Positions 15,085 through 22,949 of a stretch of DNA of 40,075 nucleotides are shown here, piece after piece (within the stretch, counting starts at the first letter, position 1; the number at the start of each line of letters is the position of its first letter). The position numbers and the translations under genes were made by a program. Location: NCBI GenBank assembly GCA_964549915.1, contig CAZJWX010000040.1, positions 1 through 40,075 on the forward strand, written 5' to 3'. Under the pieces are notes generated by a model. That model saw only the letters and a list, made by a program, of their open reading frames with translations, had not been told where the DNA came from and did no database searches. Source of the DNA: JAUZRW01 sp964549915 (GTDB taxonomy: Bacteria; Chloroflexota; Anaerolineae; Aggregatilineales; Phototrophicaceae).

Positions 15085-15161
15085 AGGAAACCAACACTTT
15101 CCACTTAGACTACTTCAAGGCTAGCACAAATCGAATTAAATGCGCAATAGACGGCAGATGA

Positions 15162-15227
15162 GCGCAGCGGGGGGGAGCTAGTGAGGGATGGCATTTCCCT
15201 TGCGCAGCGGGGGGAGCTAGAGGGGGA
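15162..15227 (+). repeat. GC-rich dispersed repeat, copy C (two units)
   Basis: GCGCAGCGGGGGGGAGCTA at 15162-15180 and a second unit, TTGCGCAGCGGGGGG then AGCTAGAGGGGGA, at 15200-15227. These are the same words as copies at 53 and 39865. It lies between the divergent rhomboid and flavoprotein genes. Confidence 0.7.
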
Positions 15228-15342
15228 TGTGCTGTACTATGCCTGTGCTATGGATGAGTAGCGCGAAAGGTTCCCACGCCCTCGGCGCGTCCGGGTGGTA
15301 TCGCAACCGCTTTGATCAGCAACTTAACGAGGGGATAAGTAC

Positions 15343-16731
15343 ATGCAATATGATGCCATCATCATTGGGACGGGTCAGGCCGGGCCGAGCCTGGCGGCTT
15401 TCTTCGCCGGGGAGGGGCAGCACGTCGCGTTGATTGAGGGAGCGCGGCTGGGAGGGTCCTGCGTGAACTACGGCTGCACACCGACCAAGACCATGCGTGC
15501 CAGTGCCCGCAACGCCTTCCAGGCGCGGCGCTCTGCCGAATACGGCATCCACACCGGAGCCGTCAGCGTCGATTTTGCGGCGGTGATGGCGCGTAAAGAC
15601 CGCGTGGTGAACAACTCTCGTGATGGACTCACGGGGTGGCTGGAAAGCGTCGAGAATCTGGACATCATTCGCGGCTGGGCTTCCTTCGCCGGGAAAGAAA
15701 ACGGGCACTTCCAGGTGGAAGTCAACGGCGAAATTCACGAGGCTGAGCGCGTCTACCTGAATACGGGAACCAGCGCACGCATCTTGCCGATTGATGGCCT
15801 GGAAGATGTCGATTATCTGACCAACGTCTCGCTGATGGATCTGGACGAACTGCCGCAGCACCTCATCATCCTGGGGGGCAGCTACATCGGCCTGGAAATG
15901 GGGCAGATTTTCCGCCGACTGGGCAGTGAAGTGACCATCATTGAGTACAATGACCGCGTGGCGGCACGCGAAGATGAAGACGTGACCGCCGAGGTGGAGC
16001 GTGTCTTCCGCGAAGAAGGGGTGACGCTGCTCACCGGGCACAAAGCCGCGCATGTCACACCGTCTGATGATGGGCTGATCACCGTGACTGCCGAAGCGGT
16101 CAACGGCGGACGAGAGACGGTCGTCACGGGCAGTCATCTGCTGCTGGCGACGGGGCGTGTGCCCAATACCGAACGGCTGAACCTGGACGCGGTGGGCGTG
16201 GAGACGGATAATCGGGGTTTTGTGCCCACCAATGGCAAGCTAGAGACCAACGTCCCCGGCATCTGGGCGCTGGGAGACATCAACAAGCGCGGGGCCTTCA
16301 CGCATACATCCGTCCACGATTACGAAATCGTGCGCGATAACTGGCAGGGAATGGATCGCAGCGCGGATGATCGCAATATGGCCTATGCCATGTACATCGA
16401 TCCGCCGCTGGGGCGCGTGGGCATGAGCGAGCACCAGGCCCGCGAATCCGGGCGCAGCGTGCTGGGCATGACCCACTACATGAAGGATGTCAGCCGCGCC
16501 AAGGAAGACGGCGAAACCAATGGCGTGGTCAAGCTGTTGGTTGATGCGGATACAGAGGAGTTTTTGGGTGCGTGCATTTTCGGGATGCAGGGTGATGATG
16601 TGGTGCAGGTCGTCAGCAATTACATGGCGACCGGGGCATCCTACAAGCACATGATGCGTGCCCTGCCCATTCACCCGACAATCTCGGAATTTTTCCCGAC
16701 CTGGTTGGGCAAGCTGGAACCGCTGACGTAA
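15343..16731 (+). CDS. FAD-dependent pyridine nucleotide-disulfide oxidoreductase, MerA/Lpd-like
   Basis: 462 residues, the usual length of class I members. The FAD-binding GTGQAG is at 9-14 and the redox-active pair C40-x4-C45 in GGSCVNYGCTPTK. The NAD(P)H domain holds ILGGSYIGLEMGQ, the second FAD motif is IWALGDI, and the dimer domain ends IHPTISEF with the catalytic base His444 and Glu449. It should pass electrons from NAD(P)H to a disulfide or similar acceptor. VNYGCTPTK and the absence of lipoyl-enzyme genes nearby point to the mercuric reductase-like branch, but there is no HMA domain and no mer gene, so the substrate is open. GAGGGG lies nine bases before the ATG. Confidence 0.9.
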   Translation: MQYDAIIIGTGQAGPSLAAFFAGEGQHVALIEGARLGGSCVNYGCTPTKTMRASARNAFQARRSAEYGIHTGAVSVDFAAVMARKDRVVNNSRDGLTGWLESVENLDIIRGWASFAGKENGHFQVEVNGEIHEAERVYLNTGTSARILPIDGLEDVDYLTNVSLMDLDELPQHLIILGGSYIGLEMGQIFRRLGSEVTIIEYNDRVAAREDEDVTAEVERVFREEGVTLLTGHKAAHVTPSDDGLITVTAEAVNGGRETVVTGSHLLLATGRVPNTERLNLDAVGVETDNRGFVPTNGKLETNVPGIWALGDINKRGAFTHTSVHDYEIVRDNWQGMDRSADDRNMAYAMYIDPPLGRVGMSEHQARESGRSVLGMTHYMKDVSRAKEDGETNGVVKLLVDADTEEFLGACIFGMQGDDVVQVVSNYMATGASYKHMMRALPIHPTISEFFPTWLGKLEPLT

Positions 16732-16867
16732 GAACAGGGCGTTCAACCCCCTTCTAACGCTCCCTGCTGCACATTGCACAGGGCAGGGCACAGGGCAGGC
16801 GCAGGAGGGGGCTTGACCCTGCACAGAACAACGACAACGACGTGACGGACAAAAGGATAGAAGAACG

Positions 16868-17551
16868 ATGCGCATTGTATTCCTGGGCGATAGCCTGACC
16901 TGGGGTGGTTATGGCGGTAATTTCGTGGATCATGTCGCCGATGCCCTGCCCCAACATCAGATCATCAACGCTGGCGTCGGTGGCGATACCGTCGTCAACC
17001 TGCTGCGGCGGCTGGATGACGTACTGGATGAGCATGAGCCGGACGCTGTTTTCGTCATGGTCGGCGGCAACGACGCGACTTCCTATACCATGCCCCAGAC
17101 GCGCGGCTATTACCGCAAAGCCAAGAAACTGGATGGTGGGATGGTCACGCCGGAGCAGTTCGAAGCGACCTACCGTGAACTGCTCTTGCAGCTTCAGATC
17201 AATCTGGTTCATGCGCTGGTGGGGCTGGCACCCACCGAATACAGCCGTAAACTGGTTGCCGCCAAGCACGCCTACAACCAGCGTACCCGCCGCGTCGCTG
17301 AGGCGCTCAACATCCCCGTGCTGGATCTGGATACGCGCTTCAGCCCCGCGAACCCCATTGAACGCGACCCGGTGGACATCGGCTTCATCCAGCAGATTGG
17401 GGCACGTGCCAGCAAGGGTTGGAACGACTATGAAGCGGAACGGCAGCAGTGGGGCTATACCTACACCTTCGACGGCATGCACCTGATGCCGGAAGCGGCG
17501 CGGCAGGTCGCGCGGGAGATCGTGCCCTTCTTGCGCGAACACCTGGGCTAA
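16868..17551 (+). CDS. SGNH/GDSL-family hydrolase
   Basis: 227 residues. Block I is FLGDSLTWGG (Ser9 nucleophile), block II is NAGVGGDT, block III is VGGND (Asn68), and block V is DGMHLMPEA (D202, H205), so the catalytic set is complete. It should be an esterase or lipase-like enzyme, such as a lysophospholipase or carbohydrate deacetylase. No signal peptide is seen, so it is probably cytosolic. AAAAGGATAG lies about eight bases before the ATG. It follows the disulfide reductase on the same strand after 136 bases that contain repeats of CAGGGCA, so cotranscription is possible but uncertain. Confidence 0.9.
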   Translation: MRIVFLGDSLTWGGYGGNFVDHVADALPQHQIINAGVGGDTVVNLLRRLDDVLDEHEPDAVFVMVGGNDATSYTMPQTRGYYRKAKKLDGGMVTPEQFEATYRELLLQLQINLVHALVGLAPTEYSRKLVAAKHAYNQRTRRVAEALNIPVLDLDTRFSPANPIERDPVDIGFIQQIGARASKGWNDYEAERQQWGYTYTFDGMHLMPEAARQVAREIVPFLREHLG

Positions 17552-17952
17552 GTGTTCGGTCCGCAGCACACTGTTGCAAACCTCCCCTGCAATGGATGCA
17601 GCGCGCAGCCGTTGCAGAAAGCGGAACAAGCGAGGGCAAACCTTGAAGTCTTAATGCAGGAATGCCCTCACATCAACTGAAATCTCTATAGCGCTTTGTT
17701 ATGAAAAGTGTTATAGTGTGTACGCGAGTTGGGGTAAAATCCCATCTCGTGAATGTAATAATGGATATGCGCTAGTCCCCGGCGAGAAGACGGAAGTTTG
17801 CGTGACCAACATCCCCACATCGCGTGGTAACCCTCCGCAAATCACCTGGCTGCTCACGACATGTACGGCACCGCACCTGGCCTTTTTCGGCGCAGGTTGT
17901 CGCTGTATGGCGGCTATTGCATCTCCAGAGTCCATAATAGGAGCAAGTAACA
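17552..17952 (+). other. Intergenic region holding the long leader of the cold-shock gene
   Basis: The first 150 bases hold nothing I recognise. From the -10 element at 17709 the rest would be transcribed as a leader of about 230 bases. It has short self-complementary parts such as ACCTG and CAGGT near 17876 and 17895, and a good ribosome binding site, AGGAG at 17939-17943. Open frames on both strands in it overlap each other and look like chance. Confidence 0.55.
17709..17717 (+). promoter_or_regulatory. Extended -10 promoter of the cold-shock gene
   Basis: TGTTATAGT fits TGnTAnnnT closely, with TATAGT near consensus. Transcription would start near 17724, giving a leader of about 230 bases before the ATG at 17953. 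Confidence 0.55.
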
Positions 17953-18165
17953 ATGTCAGATCGTAAACAGGGCACCGTGAAGTGGTTCAACGCCGAAAAG
18001 GGCTATGGTTTCATCGCCCAGGAAGATGGCAACGACCTCTTCGTCCACTATTCCGAGATTCAGGGCACCGGCTACCGCACGCTCGAAGAAGGTGCGCAGG
18101 TCGAATTTGAAGTCACCCAGGGTCGGAAGGGTCTCCAGGCCAGTTCTGTTTCCGTCGTGAAGTGA
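17953..18165 (+). CDS. Cold-shock protein (CspA family)
   Basis: 70 residues, one cold-shock domain. RNP1 is KGYGFI (16-21), RNP2 is LFVHY (29-33), and the opening QGTVKWFNAEKGYGF is typical. It binds single-stranded RNA and DNA and melts RNA structure. AGGAG lies nine bases before the ATG. A leader of about 230 bases lies between the promoter and the start, and such leaders govern cold induction in the E. coli csp genes. A strong intrinsic terminator follows at 18193, so the gene is a single transcript. Confidence 0.97.
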   Translation: MSDRKQGTVKWFNAEKGYGFIAQEDGNDLFVHYSEIQGTGYRTLEEGAQVEFEVTQGRKGLQASSVSVVK

Positions 18166-18192
18166 GCACCACGCTAAATCTTCGCCAATGAT

Positions 18193-18219
18193 CCGCCCCC
18201 AATGTCGGGGGCGGTTTTT
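18193..18219 (+). terminator. Intrinsic terminator of the cold-shock gene
   Basis: CCGCCCCC (18193-18200) pairs with GGGGGCGG (18207-18214) around AATGTC, followed by TTTTT. This is the clearest intrinsic terminator in the window. Confidence 0.93.
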
Positions 18220-18316
18220 ATTTCCGCTGGCTGCGCACATCCTGACAAATCCCTGATATTTCGCCACTACTATCAATACTTCGTAACATGGTCATCATCT
18301 TGCGTTTAGGTTCGCC

Positions 18317-18325
18317 TGCTATAAC
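18317..18325 (+). promoter_or_regulatory. Extended -10 element before the 79-residue gene
   Basis: TGCTATAAC fits TGnTAnnnT except for its last base and lies 42 bases before the ATG at 18368. Confidence 0.4.
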
Positions 18326-18367
18326 GAATGTGCACACCATATAGAACAAGGATGGGGGTTCCCAAAG

Positions 18368-18607
18368 ATGCCGATCCAACGGCGACACTTCCTGGTGCGG
18401 GAAGTGCAAGATGACTATCAATTGCGAGAACTGGATGCGACCATCGCCCAGGCCATTCACCAGGTCGGGACGACGATGGGGCTGTGTACGTCGGTGCAGG
18501 AATGTCACTGGACGTTCTACTTCATGAACAGCAATATCTCTCCCAGGGAAGCGGATACGGTCGCCGCCCGGCTGGCGCAGGAATTTCAGGAAGGCAAGCG
18601 GCGCTGA
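18368..18607 (+). CDS. Small soluble protein of unknown function
   Basis: 79 residues, not recognised. It is predicted helix-rich with a central pair of cysteines (in GLCTSVQECHW) and an aromatic WTFYFMN stretch, then a final helix rich in Ala, Arg and Glu. There is no signal peptide or membrane segment. It has its own promoter-like element, a purine-rich AAGGATGGGGG upstream and a real codon pattern, which support it as a gene. It lies between the cold-shock gene and the K+ channel gene, on the same strand. Confidence 0.6.
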   Translation: MPIQRRHFLVREVQDDYQLRELDATIAQAIHQVGTTMGLCTSVQECHWTFYFMNSNISPREADTVAARLAQEFQEGKRR

Positions 18608-18663
18608 AGGCGGGAGGCGCGAGCCGCTGCGTCTCCCCTGTATCTCTTTTCTCCCAGATTCGG

Positions 18664-18669
18664 TATCAT
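18664..18669 (+). promoter_or_regulatory. Possible -10 box (TATCAT) before the channel gene
   Basis: TATCAT lies 39 bases before the ATG at 18709. No -35 box is clear. Confidence 0.3.
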
Positions 18670-18708
18670 ACGGGATGTTTGCCTTACCACTGACCCTTCC
18701 CGTAGCCG

Positions 18709-19764
18709 ATGATCCGACACTTGAGTGCATTGAGCCATACGTTCGAACGCATCTTCAATGACCCGCTGCGCCGCCTGGGGCTGTCCATCGCGCTGTTGGT
18801 GCTGCTGAACCTCTTCGGCACGCTGATGTACATGCTCCTGGAAGTTTGGGATTTTGTCGATGCGCTCTACATGACCGTCATCACCATTGCGACGGTGGGC
18901 TTTGGCGAAGTGCGCGGCGGCCTGACGACTGAAGGCCGTATTTTCACGATCATCTTGATTTACCTGGGGGTCGGGCTGGCGACAACGGCGATTTCCAACG
19001 CGGTGAGCCTGGCGTTGGGGCCGCTGCTGTGGGATTCGCTGCAAAAGAGGAGAATACGCAGCATGATCGACAAGACGAAAGACCATTATATCGTCTGCGG
19101 ATATGGGCGCATGGGGGCGCAGATTGTGCGCGATTTGCGGGCGCGCGATGAATCCTTCGTCGTGGTGGACGCCAACCCGGAAATCGAACCCATCTTGCAA
19201 GAGGAGAAGATTCTCTACATCCTGGATGACGCCACCGATGACAGCGTTCTGGAAGCCGCCGGGATCGAGCGGGCGCGGGGCGTGGTGGCGGCGCTCGGCA
19301 GCGATCCGGCAAATCTGATGACGGTGCTCACCGCGCGGGAATTGAATCCCCGGCTCTTCATCGTGGCGCGGGTTGTGCGCCCGGAAAGCGAGAGCAAGCT
19401 GCGCCGCGCAGGTGCCAACCGCGTCATCAACCCCTACCAGATTGGCGGACACCGCATCGCGCTCTCGCTGCTGCGCCCTGCCGTGCACGATTTCATGGAT
19501 CACATCTTCCACTTCGGCGAAGGACGAGAGATCGACATCGGGCAGGTACATGTCTCGCCGGGGTCAGTCTACGATGGCAAGACCGTCGCTGCGAGCGGCC
19601 TGCGCGATGACCACAACGTGACCATCCTCGCCATCCGCGAACCCAGCGGGCAGATCAGCATCACGCCCAATCCCTCTACGGTGATTCAGCCGCACGCGGA
19701 GCTGATCATCATCGGCCCGCCGCAGGCCATCTACCGCCTGGAACGGCAGCACGCAAAGCGCTGA
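18709..19764 (+). CDS. Two-helix K+ channel with RCK (TrkA-N/TrkA-C) domain, MthK-like
   Basis: 351 residues. Membrane helices lie at about 23-45 and 78-100, and between them the pore loop holds the selectivity filter TVGFGE (62-67; TVGYGD in classical channels). The RCK N-domain has the nucleotide-binding GYGRMG (131-136) and an acidic residue ending the second strand (VVVDAN), and the TrkA-C domain is at about 270-345. It should be a tetrameric K+ channel gated by Ca2+ or nucleotide. AGAGGAG at 19046-19052 lies ten bases before the in-frame ATG of Met119, exactly at the start of the RCK domain, so a free RCK subunit may be made as in MthK. Confidence 0.92.
   Translation: MIRHLSALSHTFERIFNDPLRRLGLSIALLVLLNLFGTLMYMLLEVWDFVDALYMTVITIATVGFGEVRGGLTTEGRIFTIILIYLGVGLATTAISNAVSLALGPLLWDSLQKRRIRSMIDKTKDHYIVCGYGRMGAQIVRDLRARDESFVVVDANPEIEPILQEEKILYILDDATDDSVLEAAGIERARGVVAALGSDPANLMTVLTARELNPRLFIVARVVRPESESKLRRAGANRVINPYQIGGHRIALSLLRPAVHDFMDHIFHFGEGREIDIGQVHVSPGSVYDGKTVAASGLRDDHNVTILAIREPSGQISITPNPSTVIQPHAELIIIGPPQAIYRLERQHAKR
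19046..19065 (+). promoter_or_regulatory. Internal ribosome binding site and start for a free RCK subunit
   Basis: AGAGGAG (19046-19052) lies ten bases before ATG 19063-19065, in frame with the channel gene. Translation from here would give a soluble RCK domain of about 233 residues. In MthK an internal Met start makes such subunits, which assemble with the channel. Confidence 0.5.
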
Positions 19765-19776
19765 GTCCTGGCTGCG

Positions 19777-20580
19777 TCAGGTCGTCGTCTGCTGCCCATA
19801 GACATCGCGGCGCACATCTTCAAAGATCGGGATGCGACCGCGCACATCCGGCACCAGTGCCAGTTCAATCTGCGCCGTGAGCAGTTCGGGCGTTTCGCCG
19901 CCTTCTACCAGCACTTCGCCCCAGGGATCAACGATCATGCTGTGCCCGCCCATGACCGTCTCGCCAGCGGCTCCGGCAGCATTGCAGGCCACCACATAGC
20001 ACTGATTCTCGATGGCGCGTGCGATCAGCAGGGCACGCCAGTGTTGCACACGGGCCAGCGGCCATTCCGCCGGGATGATGAAAAGCTGTGCTCCGGCATC
20101 AATGGCGTATTGGCGGAATAACTCCGGGAAGCGCAAATCGTAGCAAATCGCCATGCCCGCCTTGCCCCAGGGTAAGTCGAGAGTCAGGGGTGCCTGCCCC
20201 GGCTGCAAGTAGAGATGTTCGTCGAAGAGGCGAAAGAGGTGCAGCTTGCGGTAGACGCCCAGCAGCGCCCCGTCGGCGTCGAAGAAGGCCGCGCTGTTGG
20301 TGGCGTCTGCCCCGTCTTTTTCCAGCACCGAGCCGACCAGGGCCATCCCGCGTTCGGCAGCGGCGGCGCTCATCTCCTCGAAGATTCCGGCTCCCAGCGC
20401 ACTGGCGTGCTGCTGCGCCTGTTCCAGCACATAGCCTGTTGACCACAATTCCGGGAAGACCACCAGTTCCGACTGGCGCTCAGCGGCCTCGTCCAGCATC
20501 TGGCGGAAGTTCTCGCGGTTGCGGTCGGTCTCGCCGGGGAAAATCTGCATCTGTGCGAGGCTGATGGTCAGGGTTGTCAT
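19777..20580 (-). CDS. Carbon-nitrogen hydrolase (nitrilase superfamily amidase)
   Basis: 267 residues, the usual size. The catalytic triad is present: E44 in VFPELWSTGY, K112 in YRKLHLF and C146 in MAICYDLRFPELFR. The sequence resembles omega-amidase and YafV-type enzymes, which hydrolyse deaminated glutamine or damaged metabolites, but the exact substrate cannot be told. It is cytosolic. AAAGGTG lies about eight bases before the ATG at 20580, and a minus-strand extended -10 lies at 20603. It converges on the K+ channel gene with 12 bases between and stands alone otherwise. Confidence 0.9.
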   Translation of the reverse strand: MTTLTISLAQMQIFPGETDRNRENFRQMLDEAAERQSELVVFPELWSTGYVLEQAQQHASALGAGIFEEMSAAAAERGMALVGSVLEKDGADATNSAAFFDADGALLGVYRKLHLFRLFDEHLYLQPGQAPLTLDLPWGKAGMAICYDLRFPELFRQYAIDAGAQLFIIPAEWPLARVQHWRALLIARAIENQCYVVACNAAGAAGETVMGGHSMIVDPWGEVLVEGGETPELLTAQIELALVPDVRGRIPIFEDVRRDVYGQQTTT

Positions 20581-20602
20581 CGCTCATTCACCTTTGGTTC
20601 TC

Positions 20603-20611
20603 GTTGTAACA
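20603..20611 (-). promoter_or_regulatory. Extended -10 element for the nitrilase-family gene
   Basis: On the minus strand this reads TGTTACAAC, 23 bases before the ATG at 20580, near the pattern TGnTAnnnT. Confidence 0.35.
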
Positions 20612-20734
20612 AACTGTAGTAAGCAACTGTCGCCGTCCGTGTCGGCGTCGTGCACCCCCCCACAGCCCCTGTGCCGATGCACCTGTAGGGCGCTGCCAGT
20701 TTGCGCCTGGCACCATGGGGGATGATTCCCGCGC

Positions 20735-22705
20735 TCAGTCCCCTGCCAGGGCGGTGGCAGGGGGTTCGCCGTAGCGGCTGTCCTTGAACTGCGTCTCGTA
20801 CAGTTCGGCGTAGAGACCGCCCTCTTCCAGCAGTTCAACGTGCGTGCCGCGCTCTACGATTTCGCCGCGATCCAGCACCAGGATCAAATCCGCCGCCAGA
20901 ATCGTGCTCAGGCGATGGGCGATCACGATGCTGGTGCGCCCTTCCTGCACGCGCCCCAGCGCTTCCTGGATTAGCGCCTCGGATTGGCTGTCCAGGCTGC
21001 TGGTCGCCTCGTCCAGCACCAGCAAACGCGGGTCTTTGAGGATCACACGGGCGATGGCGACGCGCTGCTTCTCGCCCCCGCTGAGCCGGTAGCCGCGTTC
21101 GCCCACAACCGTATCGTAGCCATCGGGCAGCCCGGCGATGAAGTCGTGGATGTTGGCCGCCTTGCAAGCCGCTTCGATCTCTTCCTGCGTTGCGTCGGGT
21201 TTGGCGTAGAGCAGATTGACGCGGATCGTATCGTGGAAGAGGTAGGTCTCCTGCGTCACCATGCCGATGTGGTCGCTCAGGCTGCTGAGGGTCAGATCGC
21301 GCAGGTCGTGCCCATCAAGCCGGATGCGCCCTTCTTCCGGGTCGTACAGGCGTGGAATCAGGTAGGTCATGGTGGTTTTGCCCGCGCCGCTGGGGCCGAC
21401 CAGGGCCACCAACTGCCCCGGCTCAATGTGGAAGTCGATGCCCTTCAGCGCTTTTTCGCGGGCCTGCGAACGGGCGGGTGTGCCCTTCTGCTGCCCGCCT
21501 TCGCCAGAGAGCGCACCGACCGTATCATTTTTGCCCATGCGTTCCACATCGCTCAGCAGCAGCCCGTCATCCACGTGATAGCTGAAGCTGACCTGCTCGA
21601 AGGCCAGTTTGCCGCGCACCGTCTCCAGGTGCGTCGCGTCTTCTTTTTCGGTGATGTCCAGCGGCAAGTCCATGATCTCGAAGACGCGCTCGAAGCTCAC
21701 AACCGAGGTCGCGAAATCGACGGGGGCAGTGGTCAGGGCTTGCAGTGGCGTATAGAGCTGCGTCAGATAGGTGCCGAAGGCGACAATCGTGCCGACGGTG
21801 AAGCCGCCATTGAGGACGAAATGCCCGCCGACCCAGTAGACCAGCGCTGTGCCGACCACGCCGACCAGGCTGATGAGCACGAAGAACTGGCTGCCGATCA
21901 CTGCGCGCCGGATGCCCGCATCGCGCACGGCCTCGGCGCGTTCGTCGAAGCGGTTGATCTCGTTCTGGGCGCGCCCGAAGAGCTTCACCAGCAGCGCCCC
22001 GCTGATATTGAGCGTTTCGTTCATCATGGCGTTCATCTGGGCATCGTGCTGCATCTGTACGCGCACGATCTCGCGCAGCCGCCGCCCCAGCCGGATCGCA
22101 ATCCACATGAAGAGCGGGAACACCGCCACACCGATCAGCGTCAGCCGCCATTCCAGCGCCAGCATCACCCCCAGCGTCAGCACCACCGTGACGAAATTGG
22201 TGATGATGCTGACGATGGTGTTGCTGATGGCGTTCTGTGCGCCGACGACATCGTTGTTCATGCGGCTCATCAATTCGCCCGTGCGTGTATTGGTGTAGAA
22301 GCGCAGGGACATGCGCTGCAAATGTGTGTAGAGCGCCACGCGCAAATCGTAGATCACGCCCTCGCCGACGGCGGCGTTCAGTTCACGCTGCACCACGCGC
22401 ATCAGGCCGCTGACGATTGGAATCAGCACCAGCCCCAGGGCCAGCACGTTCAGGCGGCTGCGGTCGCCGAAGAAATCGCCGTTCTGCGTCAGCACATTGT
22501 CGATCAACTCGCGGAAGATCAGCGGCGTCAGCAGGCCGAGTCCGGTTGTCAACAGGATGATGGCCATGATCGCCATGATCCGACGCCAGTAGGGGCGGGC
22601 ATAGGCGAAGACGCGCATCAGCAGTGCCCGTGATAATTGGGGTTTTTCTTTCTCATCATTGCGGATGAAGCTGAACCAGCCACCCGCGCCAGGGCCTCTC
22701 ATCAT
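20735..22705 (-). CDS. ABC exporter, fused membrane and ATPase domains (MsbA/LmrA type)
   Basis: About 656 residues from ATG at 22705, with GGAGGAGG about 11 bases upstream; a longer frame to 22855 begins with unlikely sequence. A six-helix type-I exporter domain (about 1-330) is followed by the ATPase with Walker A GPSGAGKTT, Q-loop VTQETYLF, signature LSGGEKQR, Walker B LLVLDEATSSLD and H-loop AHRLSTI. It should export lipids, drugs or peptides as a homo- or heterodimer. Between the FSYHVDD strand and the Walker A region about 40 extra polar residues are inserted (bases 21462-21575), absent from typical members. The gene is alone, divergent from the propeller gene. Confidence 0.92.
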   Translation of the reverse strand: MMRGPGAGGWFSFIRNDEKEKPQLSRALLMRVFAYARPYWRRIMAIMAIILLTTGLGLLTPLIFRELIDNVLTQNGDFFGDRSRLNVLALGLVLIPIVSGLMRVVQRELNAAVGEGVIYDLRVALYTHLQRMSLRFYTNTRTGELMSRMNNDVVGAQNAISNTIVSIITNFVTVVLTLGVMLALEWRLTLIGVAVFPLFMWIAIRLGRRLREIVRVQMQHDAQMNAMMNETLNISGALLVKLFGRAQNEINRFDERAEAVRDAGIRRAVIGSQFFVLISLVGVVGTALVYWVGGHFVLNGGFTVGTIVAFGTYLTQLYTPLQALTTAPVDFATSVVSFERVFEIMDLPLDITEKEDATHLETVRGKLAFEQVSFSYHVDDGLLLSDVERMGKNDTVGALSGEGGQQKGTPARSQAREKALKGIDFHIEPGQLVALVGPSGAGKTTMTYLIPRLYDPEEGRIRLDGHDLRDLTLSSLSDHIGMVTQETYLFHDTIRVNLLYAKPDATQEEIEAACKAANIHDFIAGLPDGYDTVVGERGYRLSGGEKQRVAIARVILKDPRLLVLDEATSSLDSQSEALIQEALGRVQEGRTSIVIAHRLSTILAADLILVLDRGEIVERGTHVELLEEGGLYAELYETQFKDSRYGEPPATALAGD

Positions 22706-22795
22706 CTGAGGGATTGCCTCCTCCAGCGTGGTCGTCGTTCGTTGCGAATCATAGCATACTGGAAAAGTGCCGATAGAACATCCTGCGCTTGTGGG

Positions 22796-22834
22796 CAGGG
22801 GCAACTGGCGCAATGGACGGCGCGTATGCCCCTG
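22796..22834. other. Inverted repeat in the divergent promoter region
   Basis: CAGGGGCA (22796-22803) and TGCCCCTG (22827-22834) form a perfect eight-base inverted repeat, 23 bases apart, between the ABC exporter and the propeller gene. It could be an operator or a transcript hairpin. Confidence 0.3.
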
Positions 22835-22902
22835 TGCAGATCGTCGTCGCTTCACCCCCTGCGCGTTGCCTGTGCGTCATGGGAAGCGCACGCGTGCGGC
22901 AG

Positions 22903-22908
22903 TATAAT
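22903..22908 (+). promoter_or_regulatory. -10 box (TATAAT) of the propeller/SH3 gene
   Basis: A consensus TATAAT lies 41 bases before the ATG at 22950. No good -35 box is seen at the usual distance. Confidence 0.5.
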
Positions 22909-22949
22909 CAGGGCAGTTCGTCCATTGTTCCATCCGGAGGTTCAACCCC

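Noticed and set aside
17711..17966. Overlapping 80- and 82-residue frames on both strands before the cold-shock gene
   Set aside because: Opposite strands, no match, and the stretch is better read as a leader.
20984..22633. 549-residue plus-strand frame over the ABC exporter
   Set aside because: Shadow of a real gene with all ABC motifs on the minus strand.
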